From an uncultured Christensenellaceae bacterium (lineage in GTDB: Bacteria; Bacillota; Clostridia; Christensenellales; Borkfalkiaceae), in contig CAJUSA010000013.1 of assembly GCA_910589015.1 (NCBI GenBank), forward strand, positions 3,719 to 67,718: a stretch of 64,000 nt of DNA. The letters run 5' to 3'. Of the stretch, positions 35,142 through 43,180 are shown in pieces. A model generated the notes under the pieces. It saw nothing but the letters and a program-made list of their open reading frames with translations, ran no database searches and was not told where the DNA came from. A program made the position numbers and the translations under genes. Numbering within the stretch: position 1 is the first letter of the stretch; every line of letters starts with the position of its first letter.

Positions 35142-37742
35142 ATGGCTAAAAAAGATATCAGCCCCGAGTTGACCGAAGAGTTTAAGAAAACGCTCGCGAT
35201 GACGAAGATCCTCGACGTCGAGGTAAACGACGAATTAAAGCGTTCGTTTATCGCCTACGCGATGGCGGTAAATAAGGCGCGCGCCATTCCCGACGTGCGC
35301 GACGGCTTGAAACCCGTGCATCGCCGTATTTTATTTTCCATGCACGAGATGGGGCTTTACAACGATAAAGCGTATAAAAAGTGCGCGCGTATCGTCGGCG
35401 ACTGCATGGGTAAATATCACCCCCACGGCGACAGCTCGGTATACGACGCGCTCGTGCGTCTGGCGCAGGATTTCTCGATCAACTTCCCGCTCGTAGACGG
35501 ACACGGAAACTTCGGTTCGGTTGACGGCGATCCCCCTGCGGCTATGCGTTACACCGAGGCGCGCCTTACCAAACTTTCGGCGGAAATGCTGCGCGATCTC
35601 GATAAAGAAACGGTCGATTTCTTCCCCAACTTCGACGGCAACGAAATGGAACCCGCCGTGTTGCCCGCGCGCTTCCCCAATTTGCTTGTCAACGGGTCGG
35701 ACGGTATCGCCGTCGGTATGGCGACGAATATCCCGCCGCATAATCTTGCCGAGGTGATCGACGGCACGATTGCCATGATCGACAATCCCGAAATCACCGT
35801 CGACGAACTCATGGACTATATTCCTGCACCCGACTTCCCCACAGGCGGCATCATTATGGGGCGCGGCGGCATCCGCAAGGCGTATCGCACGGGTCAGGGA
35901 AATATCGTCATTCGTTCGAAATGCGAAATCGAGGAACACGGCACGGGCGGCAACGTGCGTTCGCGCATCGTCGTCACCGAGCTTCCTTATCAGGTCAACA
36001 AGGCGCAGCTTGTCGAAACGATTGCGAACATGGTGCGCGATAAACGGCTCGAAGGCATTTCCGACGTGCGCGAAGAATCGGGCAGAGACGGACTCCGCGT
36101 CGTCATCGAGTGCAAGAAGGACGCGAACGCGCAGGTCGTGCTCAATTCCCTTTACAAGCACACGAATTTGCAGATTTCCGACGGCATCATTCTGTTGGCG
36201 CTCGTCGAGAACGGCACCGAACCAAAAACGCTCAACCTGCGCGAAATTCTAGAATATTATCTCAAACATCAAAAAGAAGTCATCGAACGCAGAACGCGTT
36301 ACGATCTCAACAAAACCGAGGAACGCGCGCATATCATCGCGGGGCTGGTGCTCGCGCTTGCGCATATCGACGAAGTCATTAAAATCATCAAGGAATCCGC
36401 CGACAAGAACGAGGCTTGCGCGAAGCTCATCGCGGCATTCGAGCTTTCGGAAAAGCAGGCGAACGCCATTCTGGAAATGCGTTTGCAGCGCTTAACTTCG
36501 CTCGAAGTGGAAAAACTCAAAGAAGAGTTGGCGCAGTTGCAGCTCACCATTGCCGACTTAAAAGACATTTTGGCGCATGAAAGCCGCGTTATGGCGATCA
36601 TCCGCGCCGACCTGCTTACGATCCGCGGCAAATATCCTTCGCCCCGTAAAACCGAAATTTCCGTCGATTACGGCGACATCGAGGACGCCGATCTCATCGA
36701 CGAAGAGGACGTCGTTATTTCCATGACGCACGGCGGCTACGTCAAACGCTTCCCCGTTGCCGAATACCGCGCGCAGAACCGCGGCGGTGTGGGCATTACG
36801 GGGCATAAACCCAAAGAGGACGACTTCATCGAGCACATGTTCGTGTGCAATACGCACCGTCCCGTGTTGTTCTTCTCGAATTTCGGCAAGGTGTATTCGG
36901 TGAAAGGGTATGAAATTCCCGAGGCAAACCGCACGGCGCGCGGCAGAGCGGTCGTCAATATCATTCAGCTTGCGGCGGGCGAAAAAGTTGCGGCAATCCT
37001 GCCCGTACGCGAGGATGGCGAGGGGTACCTCGTCATGGCGACCAAAAACGGTTTGATCAAAAAGACGGCGACGAGCGAATTTGCGCGTATCATGCGCAGC
37101 GGCAAGATCGCGATCAAGATCACCGAGGGCGACGAGCTCATATCCGTGCAGTTTACGGGCGGCGGCAACGATATTATCGTAGCGGGCAGCTCGGGCAAAT
37201 GTATCCGCTTTGCGGAAAGCGACGTGCGTCCGATGGGGCGCGATACCATGGGCGTAAGGGCGATGAACCTCGGCAAAGGCGAGCACGTCGTCGATATGCT
37301 TGTCTTGCAGGAAGGGTACGACATTCTCACCGTTTCCGAAAACGGTTACGGCAAACGCACCGATCCCGAAGATTACCGTCGGCAGGGTCGCGCAGGCATG
37401 GGAATCAAAGCGGGCGTGTTTAACGACAAAACGGGCGGACTTGTGAATATGAAACTCGTGCGCGACGATCTCGACGTCATGCTCGTATCTTCCGCAGGAA
37501 TCGTCATTCGCATGCACGGCGACGCGATTTCGCAGATCGGCAGAAATACGCGCGGCGTGCGGCTCATGAGCGTGCGCGGCGGCGTCGTGGCGACGGTGGC
37601 AATTACCGAGCGCGACGACGAGGCGGAAACGGTTGCGCCCGAAGAAACGGCGGCGGATCTTCCCGCCGAAGAACTGACGGATCATGCGGCGGAATCTGAA
37701 ACGGTCGAAACACCTGCGGAAAATCCCGAAGGCGAGGAATAA
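35142..37742 (+). CDS. gyrA: DNA gyrase subunit A
   Basis: Cleavage and DNA-wrapping subunit, 866 residues. The winged-helix domain has the catalytic Tyr in 'AMRYTEARL'; the quinolone region reads '[19 protein letters not shown]', with the Ser and Asp typical of sensitive enzymes. The C-terminal beta-pinwheel opens with a GyrA box variant 'QNRGGVG' near residue 546, which favours gyrase over topoisomerase IV. The end is an acidic Glu/Ala/Thr tail, a common variable part. gyrB-gyrA form one operon closed by a strong hairpin. Confidence 0.97.
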   Translation: MAKKDISPELTEEFKKTLAMTKILDVEVNDELKRSFIAYAMAVNKARAIPDVRDGLKPVHRRILFSMHEMGLYNDKAYKKCARIVGDCMGKYHPHGDSSVYDALVRLAQDFSINFPLVDGHGNFGSVDGDPPAAMRYTEARLTKLSAEMLRDLDKETVDFFPNFDGNEMEPAVLPARFPNLLVNGSDGIAVGMATNIPPHNLAEVIDGTIAMIDNPEITVDELMDYIPAPDFPTGGIIMGRGGIRKAYRTGQGNIVIRSKCEIEEHGTGGNVRSRIVVTELPYQVNKAQLVETIANMVRDKRLEGISDVREESGRDGLRVVIECKKDANAQVVLNSLYKHTNLQISDGIILLALVENGTEPKTLNLREILEYYLKHQKEVIERRTRYDLNKTEERAHIIAGLVLALAHIDEVIKIIKESADKNEACAKLIAAFELSEKQANAILEMRLQRLTSLEVEKLKEELAQLQLTIADLKDILAHESRVMAIIRADLLTIRGKYPSPRKTEISVDYGDIEDADLIDEEDVVISMTHGGYVKRFPVAEYRAQNRGGVGITGHKPKEDDFIEHMFVCNTHRPVLFFSNFGKVYSVKGYEIPEANRTARGRAVVNIIQLAAGEKVAAILPVREDGEGYLVMATKNGLIKKTATSEFARIMRSGKIAIKITEGDELISVQFTGGGNDIIVAGSSGKCIRFAESDVRPMGRDTMGVRAMNLGKGEHVVDMLVLQEGYDILTVSENGYGKRTDPEDYRRQGRAGMGIKAGVFNDKTGGLVNMKLVRDDLDVMLVSSAGIVIRMHGDAISQIGRNTRGVRLMSVRGGVVATVAITERDDEAETVAPEETAADLPAEELTDHAAESETVETPAENPEGEE

Positions 37743-37754
37743 AATAAGGAAAAA

Positions 37755-37790
37755 GCCCCCCTTGCGCATTTGCGCAGGGGGGGTTTTATT
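37755..37790 (+). terminator. terminator after gyrA
   Basis: CCCCCCTTGCGC pairs with GCGCAGGGGGG, loop ATTT, then TTTTATT. Confidence 0.9.
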
Positions 37791-37802
37791 ATAATACTGC
37801 GT

Positions 37803-38021
37803 TTAATCTTGCAGTCCTAATATATAATCAACACTTTCGTTAAAATAGCGCGACAACACAATCAGCGCCGAAGCCGTCGGCTCGGTTTTTCCAAGTTCCC
37901 ATTTTGCGATTGCCGATTGGCTTAAACCCGTTTCCTTTGCTAAGTTCATTTGGCTTAACCCTTTCCAAGTGCGCAATTCTTTTAATTTATCCTTAAATTC
38001 CATGCTCTTATTATCTAACAT
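37803..38021 (-). CDS. small XRE-family transcription regulator (no. 3)
   Basis: 72-residue helix-turn-helix protein from the ATG at 38021, which stands 7 bases after a TATAAT on the minus strand, so it is probably leaderless; ATG 38003 (MEFKDKLKEL) is the alternative. The recognition region 'LSQMNLAKETGLSQSAIAKW' is close to regulator 2 at 17525. The 35-base perfect palindrome at 38025-38059 covers this -10 and the divergent -35, so the protein most likely represses both itself and the TM2 gene at 38109. Confidence 0.88.
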   Translation of the reverse strand: MLDNKSMEFKDKLKELRTWKGLSQMNLAKETGLSQSAIAKWELGKTEPTASALIVLSRYFNESVDYILGLQD

Positions 38022-38024
38022 TTT

Positions 38025-38059
38025 AAGTATTATAAGACTTGACAAGTCTTATAATACTT
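38025..38059. promoter_or_regulatory. perfect 35-base palindromic operator
   Basis: Left arm AAGTATTATAAGACTTG (38025-38041), central A (38042), right arm its exact reverse complement (38043-38059). It overlaps the -35 of the plus promoter and the -10 of the minus promoter. Confidence 0.85.
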
Positions 38060-38067
38060 GATATAAT
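38039..38067 (+). promoter_or_regulatory. consensus promoter of the TM2 gene
   Basis: TTGACA (38039-38044), 17-base spacer, TATAAT (38062-38067). The -35 lies at the centre of the palindromic operator. Confidence 0.85.
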
Positions 38068-38108
38068 AGAGTAAAATTCGCCGTTCGGCGGGAACAAAGG
38101 AGATTTCT

Positions 38109-38927
38109 ATGAAAAAAATGTCAGTAAAAAATTTGGTTTTGGGCGGTATCTCGCTGTGTGCAGTGTTGTTTCTGTTAGTTGGGCTTGGGTTCAGCGGAGG
38201 ATTTGATTTTTATTTCGGCAGTTGGATGGACATTCTATATTCCGTATTAAACATTCTTGCGCTTTTGGCGACGGCTGCACTTCTTTTATTGAACGTTGTC
38301 ATGTTTGCAACGGCAAAGTGTAATCAAATGGTGGGAATACTCACTACTATTATAGTAGTTATCGTCGTTGGGTTGCGTTTTCTGATTAGTACCGTACTAT
38401 TTTCAATCGTGTGGAAAAGATTTTATTTCAATGTTTCCGCGTTTGTGGCGCTTATTTTGGCGGCAATCCCGCTAATAGCTTATTTTGTTTGTAGAATATA
38501 TCTTAAAGATGAAATACAGGCAGAAAAGGAATTACCCGTGATTGAAACAAGTGCGGAAGAAGTCGAAACGAAAGGGGAAAAAGTGACGGAGAAACAAATT
38601 GACGCTTGTATTATGGCAGTAAAAGATTTTGTGCCTGCCGATAAAATTCTATTTTTGCGCGATACGCTCGAAGGGGCAGACGAAAGAAGCTATAAGAGAA
38701 TTTCTACGCTGTCCTTAAAAAGTCCGACAACTGTTTTGTTATTTTCTATTTTTTTGGGCGGGCTTGGCGTCGATCGGTTTTATATCGGCGATACGCTGAT
38801 CGGCGTTTTGAAGTTGCTGTTTGGTTGGCTTACGGGGTGCATATGGATTATCATCGACATTTTCCTTTGCCGCAAAAAGGTAAAAGAAAAGAATTTAGAA
38901 CAAGTAATGCACTGTATAGTTCGCTAA
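38109..38927 (+). CDS. membrane protein with C-terminal TM2 domain
   Basis: 272 residues. Four hydrophobic segments in residues 1-140, a charged cytosolic stretch (about 140-195), then a TM2 domain: 'KSPTTVLLFSIFLGGLGVDR' with the GxxGxHxFY-like 'GGLGVDRFYIGD' turn, and a second helix 'WLTGCIWIIIDIFLC'. TM2 domains are pairs of helices of unknown general role. Control by the divergent XRE repressor is likely because both share one palindrome. AT-rich coding, unlike gyrA. AAGGAG precedes the ATG; a strong terminator follows. Confidence 0.82.
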   Translation: MKKMSVKNLVLGGISLCAVLFLLVGLGFSGGFDFYFGSWMDILYSVLNILALLATAALLLLNVVMFATAKCNQMVGILTTIIVVIVVGLRFLISTVLFSIVWKRFYFNVSAFVALILAAIPLIAYFVCRIYLKDEIQAEKELPVIETSAEEVETKGEKVTEKQIDACIMAVKDFVPADKILFLRDTLEGADERSYKRISTLSLKSPTTVLLFSIFLGGLGVDRFYIGDTLIGVLKLLFGWLTGCIWIIIDIFLCRKKVKEKNLEQVMHCIVR

Positions 38928-38948
38928 AAGAAAAAAAACAAACAATAT

Positions 38949-38977
38949 GCCCCCCTTTTTGAAGGGGGGCTTTTTTT
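38949..38977 (+). terminator. terminator after the TM2 gene
   Basis: GCCCCCCTT/AAGGGGGGC hairpin followed by seven T. Confidence 0.92.
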
Positions 38978-38981
38978 GTGG

Positions 38982-39232
38982 GATTCTTCGGCAGGCTCAG
39001 AATGACAGGGTTGCTATAATCAGAATGACATGTTGGTCGTAATCAGAATGACAGGGTTGTTATAATCGGAATGACAAGATCGGTGTAATCAGAATGACAG
39101 GAATGCTGATTCGTTTGTCACCCTGAGCGCAGTCGAAGGGTCTTATTAGATTCTTCGGCAGGCTCAGAATGACAAGATCGGTGTAATCAGAATGACAAGT
39201 TTGCCATAATCAGAATGACAGGGTGCCGTAAT
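38982..39232 (+). repeat. exact 23-base tandem array built on palindromic-repeat ends, copy 5
   Basis: Units starting CAGAATGACA and ending TAAT begin at 38998, 39021, 39044, 39067 and 39090, then again at 39165, 39188 and 39211, always 23 bases apart. A full dispersed repeat (about 39117-39174) separates the two blocks, and a half copy precedes the first. This fills most of the 414-base gap between genes; no coding sequence is seen in it. Confidence 0.88.
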
Positions 39233-39341
39233 AGGAAAGACGGGTTTGTTGTAAATCCCCGAAAAATGTCGAAAAATGTTTTGTAAAATACTTGACGGAG
39301 GGGGGGGTGCTTATGGTATGATAGACAAAAAGGAGGGTATT

Positions 39342-40151
39342 ATGGCAAAAATTGTTTTCAAAAATATTATACGTTCATTTCTCTATGGCTTGCTCGCCGT
39401 TGTCGTAACGGGAATTGTATCGATGGTGCTCTTGTTTCTTATGACGCTTTTATTTGAACTTTTAGCAGGCTTCAAGGTAGGGGACAATGTTTCGACGATC
39501 ATTATGGACGTTGTTTTTGTTATTTTGGTGATTTTCGGATTTTTGGCGGCTCTCTTTTTTGGAACTGTATTTACGGAACATAACGCAGTAAGCGATTCCA
39601 ACGGATATAAAAAGAAAACTTATCCGCCGATAAAAGCAATCAAAAGCGCTCCGTGCGTACCGCTTATTTTTTCAGTGTTGTTACTGCCTGTTTTTGTGCT
39701 TTGTATCGTGGCATTTTTTGTGCCTTCGCTTGAAGTGTGGATCGCGGGATTGTTCCCGAATCTTTCCGTCGGTTTGTTTCATGAAATTTTACTTCTCGGT
39801 AGCGGAATGCTCGGCACCTTTATAGGAACGCCTTTCTTTTTTTATTTTAATATCGTATCCTCTTATAAGCTTTTGAGCTGTTGTCCAAAATGCCGTCTTG
39901 CTTTTTGCGTTGAAGCTAATGTAAGTTCATCAGAAGAAAACGTAGGAGTGCAATATAAAACAAAAACCGAAAGAGAGCAGGTCGGTACGATAAAATACGG
40001 CAGTGCGGAATCAAACGTATATGTAAATGTTGATAGGCAATATCGCCGTAACGTAATTCGCAGACATTCGAGCCATTATTGCAAATGCAAAGTTTGCGGA
40101 GATGAGCGAAGCGGAAGTAGCACAAGCTACGGGCATGGGTCATGGGAATAA
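39342..40151 (+). CDS. membrane protein with C-terminal cysteine-rich (zinc-ribbon-like) part
   Basis: 269 residues, not recognised. Four membrane helices (about 11-40, 52-75, 104-128, 146-172), then a soluble tail with 'CCPKCRLAFC' and a distant 'YCKCKVCGDE', which could bind zinc as a split ribbon. The cysteine pairs flank a stretch of about 65 residues rich in polar residues. ATG 39342 is chosen because AAGGAGGG lies just before it. AT-rich, single gene, with a hairpin terminator after it. Confidence 0.75.
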   Translation: MAKIVFKNIIRSFLYGLLAVVVTGIVSMVLLFLMTLLFELLAGFKVGDNVSTIIMDVVFVILVIFGFLAALFFGTVFTEHNAVSDSNGYKKKTYPPIKAIKSAPCVPLIFSVLLLPVFVLCIVAFFVPSLEVWIAGLFPNLSVGLFHEILLLGSGMLGTFIGTPFFFYFNIVSSYKLLSCCPKCRLAFCVEANVSSSEENVGVQYKTKTEREQVGTIKYGSAESNVYVNVDRQYRRNVIRRHSSHYCKCKVCGDERSGSSTSYGHGSWE

Positions 40152-40153
40152 GA

Positions 40154-40184
40154 AAAAAACCGACGGGAAATCCGTCGGTTTTTC
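40154..40184. terminator. bidirectional terminator
   Basis: ACCGACGG pairs with CCGTCGGT, flanked by A and T runs; it serves the converging genes on both sides. Confidence 0.88.
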
Positions 40185-40436
40185 TTATTCCGCCTTTTTT
40201 ATGGGTTTTACCGAAACACTGCCGCAAAGCACTTCCGCATAGGAATACGAAGTCTTGCCTAAAAAGTTTTCGTCGTCGGGTCGCACGGTAAACAGCGCGG
40301 GGTATACGCCCGAAAGCTGTCCGCAATAACGCAGCGTTTTGTTTCTGCCCAAATTCACCGTTACGTCTACCTGTTTCAAAAAGTTATCCCGAATGCTCTT
40401 TTTCACTTGGTTGATATCGCCGTTCGTCTTAATCAT
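40185..40436 (-). CDS. veg: Veg family protein
   Basis: 83 residues, matching the Veg family (small Sm-like fold; linked in Bacillus to biofilm-gene control). Pattern: 'INQVKKSIRDNFLKQVDVTV' then 'NLGRNKTLRYCGQLSGVYPA' and 'KTSYSYAEVLCGSV', the usual Veg core. The open frame runs far upstream on the minus strand, but that part is the shadow of the SipL-like gene. The ATG at 40436 has no clear ribosome-binding site. Veg often lies near ispE in Bacillus; here it is about 10 kb away. Confidence 0.9.
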   Translation of the reverse strand: MIKTNGDINQVKKSIRDNFLKQVDVTVNLGRNKTLRYCGQLSGVYPALFTVRPDDENFLGKTSYSYAEVLCGSVSVKPIKKAE

Positions 40437-40583
40437 ACGGCAATGTTTGACAAAATTTTGCCTTTTTATACCTGTGCGGACGGGTTCGCGCGCGTTCGCC
40501 GCGAGAAATTTTACCGATTTAATCATATCGCGCAAATTTGCAAGTATAATATAGGGAAACCAAAAACAATCGGGAGATTTTTT

Positions 40584-42062
40584 ATGAAAACACAGACGGA
40601 GACTTTTCGCGGATACGCAAAGATAGCCGCGCTTGCGGCGCAGACGGCGGTGGAGTGCCGCTTCCCGCAAGAGGTGGAAACGGTGCTCTCGGTGCACGCA
40701 AGCGCAACGCTTACGGGCGCGGACGCAGGCAACGGCGAGGTGCGTTATTACGGAAAAGCGCATTTTTCCGTCGTCTACGAGGACGCCGAAAAGCGCCTCT
40801 GCCGTGCCGAGAAAGCCGTGGAATGGGCGGCTGACTGCAAGGACGAGCGCTGTTATCCCGCGCTTGCGGCGCGCGCACAGGTGGCGGTGGAAAACGTTTC
40901 CGTCCGCCGCGAAGGGGCGAGCGTGTTCGTTACCGCGTTGCTCGGCGCCGATATCGCTCTTTACGGCGAGCAGTCCTTTGAATATCTGGCAGGCGGAGAG
41001 TTGGTTGTTAACCGTACGCCCGCAAACGCCACCGTGGCGCATTTGTGCGGCGGCGCCGCGGAAACCGACGACGAATTCGAAACCGAGTTCATCGGCGACA
41101 TTATGCAGCATACGCAGGCGGTAAACGTCACCGATATCGTGTGCGAAACGGGATCGCTGCGCGTGGAAGGGGAAATCAACCTCGGCATTCTCGCACTGAA
41201 AGGGGGCGATTCGCTTGTTTCTTTCGAACGGCTTGTGCCCTTCCGCTTCGATATCCCTTGCGAGGCGTGCTCGTTCGGTTGCAGCGCGCAGGCGAACGTG
41301 AGCGTGCTCTCGGTCGCGATCAAAGCCGACGCCGACGAAGAACGCGGCAGATGCCGTATTTTTGCGGAATTTACGCTGAGCGCGCAGGCGTGCGTCTATG
41401 AAGAAATCACGCTCGACGCGGTGAGCGACGCGTTTTCGGTGACCAACGAACTGACGCTGACGCATACCGACGTGACGTGCACTTCGGCGGCGGACGGCGC
41501 GCATATCACCGAACGCGTGACGGGGCGCGCAGCGCTTTCCGCACCCGTGGACTTCACCGACGTGTTGCAGGCGGTGACCTGTCAGCGCGCCGAGGCAAAC
41601 TTGACCTACGGCGAGGGCGGGCAGCGCGTCGAGGGCGTGGCGCTCGCAACGCTTTTAATGCGCGGAAAAGACGGTTGCCGCGGAATCGAAATCAGTCTGC
41701 CCTTCTCGATCCCCGTTGAGGGTAATGCCACCGATCTTTCGGTGTTGGTGTGCGGCATGTCGGCACGACAGAAACAGGAAGGGGAAATCGACGCCGAGGC
41801 AACGCTGAAAATCTGTTTGCGCGAGGAACGCGAAAGCGTGTGCCGTATCGTGTGCGGTGCGACCGAGGGTGCACCCGTACCCGTCAACGACAGCGCGATA
41901 TCCGTTTATATCCCGCGCGCGGGCGACGGACTTTGGGAACTTGCCAAGAGCCTGAAAAAATCGCCCGAAGAGGTCGCGGCGAACAATCCCGATATCGAAT
42001 TTCCCGTAAAAGAAGGGCAACGCGTCATCGTTTACCGCAAAAAGACGTTGCAGATTTCCTGA
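40584..42062 (+). CDS. SipL/SPOCS-domain protein with C-terminal LysM
   Basis: 492 residues with repeated DUF3794 (SPOCS) beta domains and a C-terminal LysM-like domain ('IPRAGDGLWELAKSLKKSPE' to 'VKEGQRVIVYRKK', about residues 440-490). This architecture is that of SipL, which ties the spore coat morphogenetic protein SpoIVA to the forespore in Clostridium difficile. No signal peptide is seen, as expected for a mother-cell protein. CGGGAG precedes the ATG. A TATAAT lies at 40545-40550, but a sporulation sigma factor may act in its place. Confidence 0.82.
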   Translation: MKTQTETFRGYAKIAALAAQTAVECRFPQEVETVLSVHASATLTGADAGNGEVRYYGKAHFSVVYEDAEKRLCRAEKAVEWAADCKDERCYPALAARAQVAVENVSVRREGASVFVTALLGADIALYGEQSFEYLAGGELVVNRTPANATVAHLCGGAAETDDEFETEFIGDIMQHTQAVNVTDIVCETGSLRVEGEINLGILALKGGDSLVSFERLVPFRFDIPCEACSFGCSAQANVSVLSVAIKADADEERGRCRIFAEFTLSAQACVYEEITLDAVSDAFSVTNELTLTHTDVTCTSAADGAHITERVTGRAALSAPVDFTDVLQAVTCQRAEANLTYGEGGQRVEGVALATLLMRGKDGCRGIEISLPFSIPVEGNATDLSVLVCGMSARQKQEGEIDAEATLKICLREERESVCRIVCGATEGAPVPVNDSAISVYIPRAGDGLWELAKSLKKSPEEVAANNPDIEFPVKEGQRVIVYRKKTLQIS

Positions 42063-42113
42063 GAGCCCCCCTGAATAAGGGCATCTGTTATAGGGATTTG
42101 CTTGTGGGCAAAG

Positions 42114-42156
42114 AAACAGCGCACTATCTTCGCTTTCGAAGTATAGTGCGCTGTTT
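42114..42156 (+). terminator. terminator after the SipL-like gene
   Basis: A long hairpin: AAACAGCGCACTATCTTCG with CGAAGTATAGTGCGCTGTTT, one small bulge. Confidence 0.88.
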
Positions 42157-42180
42157 AACATTTGTAACGGTAAATTGAAA

Positions 42181-42312
42181 GTTATCGTTAGGCTATGTCA
42201 TGTCACCCCGCCGTTCCCTAAACGTCATTCTGAGCTGTCGAAGAATCTGAAATTGCGAGATGTTTCGGCTACGGCTTATGCCTCCGCTTATCATGACGTA
42301 AGAGAACGCTAA
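42181..42312 (+). repeat. long form of the dispersed repeat, copy 6
   Basis: About 130 bases, with core GTCATTCTGAGCTGTCGAAG (42224 on) and flanks that are shared with the copy at 57060-57215: TGTCATGTC upstream and AAGAGAACG downstream. Confidence 0.82.
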
Positions 42313-42325
42313 ATTGAAATTTATA

Positions 42326-42856
42326 TTAGGTTGGATATGCACAACTGAAAGTATAAATGTAACTATCAAAACTAATATTCATTTTATATTTTTTGAATTG
42401 CGATTTCTTTTTTATCTTAAAGCCATTATTTGTAAGTAATCTATTTGATGCAATATTATCTTGTGCAACTTCCGCAGTTATTTCAATGCCACCATTGTTG
42501 CGTATCCAAGTAACGATTAAAGTCAACAGTTCTGAACCAAATCTTTTTCTCCAATAGTTCTTATGAATACAATATCCTATATCAAATATTTCCTTGTTTT
42601 TGTCAGGGAAAATGCAAGCAGAACCTATTATTTCATTAGAACCGTTTAGCACAACGGTTAAATAATATCCGTCGGGATTATTTTCAAGACCATCAAGTGC
42701 TTTTTGGAAATCGCTATCAACATATTCCACCGTCGGGTCGCTCATATATTTGCCATTCACTTCGTCAAACCACATTTCAGTAAGATATGGCAGGTCTTTT
42801 TTTTGATAATTCCGTACAGTGATTCTTGAAGAAATAAGTGGCTTCTCTATTAGCAT
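42326..42856 (-). CDS. GNAT acetyltransferase, RimJ/RimL type
   Basis: 176 residues, single GNAT domain: N-terminal 'ISSRITVRNYQKKDLPYLTE', acetyl-CoA site region 'GYCIHKNYWRKRFGSELL' (RxxGxG-like, here RKRFGS), and 'AEVAQDNIASNRLLTNNGF' typical of RimJ/RimL proteins. It should acetylate an amino group on a protein N terminus or a small molecule. The gene is AT-rich and isolated, between two repeat-filled gaps, so it may have been acquired recently. A ribosome-binding site (GGGGAG) lies upstream. Confidence 0.85.
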   Translation of the reverse strand: MLIEKPLISSRITVRNYQKKDLPYLTEMWFDEVNGKYMSDPTVEYVDSDFQKALDGLENNPDGYYLTVVLNGSNEIIGSACIFPDKNKEIFDIGYCIHKNYWRKRFGSELLTLIVTWIRNNGGIEITAEVAQDNIASNRLLTNNGFKIKKKSQFKKYKMNISFDSYIYTFSCAYPT

Positions 42857-42944
42857 TTTGAATGCTCCCCGTTAAATTACTGTTTATCGCACAATCATTA
42901 TAGCAAAAGCACAACAAAAAAGCAAGGACTGATTAATGATAATT

Positions 42945-43007
42945 TGTCATGTTGAGCGTAGCCGAAACATCTGAGGGCAAGACCCTTCGACTTCGCTCAG
43001 GGTGACA
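42945..43007 (+). repeat. dispersed palindromic repeat, copy 7
   Basis: Full copy (TGTCATGTTGAGCGTAGCCG ... CGCTCAGGGTGACA). A partial right arm recurs at 43075-43098. The 324-base gap holds these and a terminator, nothing else. Confidence 0.85.
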
Positions 43008-43145
43008 GAGGGGCGAGAGGACGGTTGCTCAGGGGGACAAGGGGTTTGCTCGATTCGCTCGTGAGAGGCACGGACTTCGACTTCGCTCAGGGGGGGACAG
43101 AGGGATAGGGGAACAGAATGACAAGTTGACAAAAATTACAGAAAG

Positions 43146-43177
43146 AAACCCCCTTCCCTGTTTCGGGAAGGGGGTTT
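43146..43177. terminator. terminator of the large surface-protein gene
   Basis: AAACCCCCTTCCC pairs with GGGAAGGGGGTTT; on the minus strand it is followed by a T-rich stretch. Confidence 0.88.
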
Positions 43178-43180
43178 GGG

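Noticed and set aside
38998..39232. CRISPR array
   Set aside because: Units are contiguous 23-mers with no unique spacers of equal length between identical repeats, and no cas gene is nearby.
40437..41504. Upstream extension of the veg frame to a 439-residue protein
   Set aside because: The extra part lies opposite the SipL-like gene and reads as a low-complexity shadow; only the last 83 codons match Veg.
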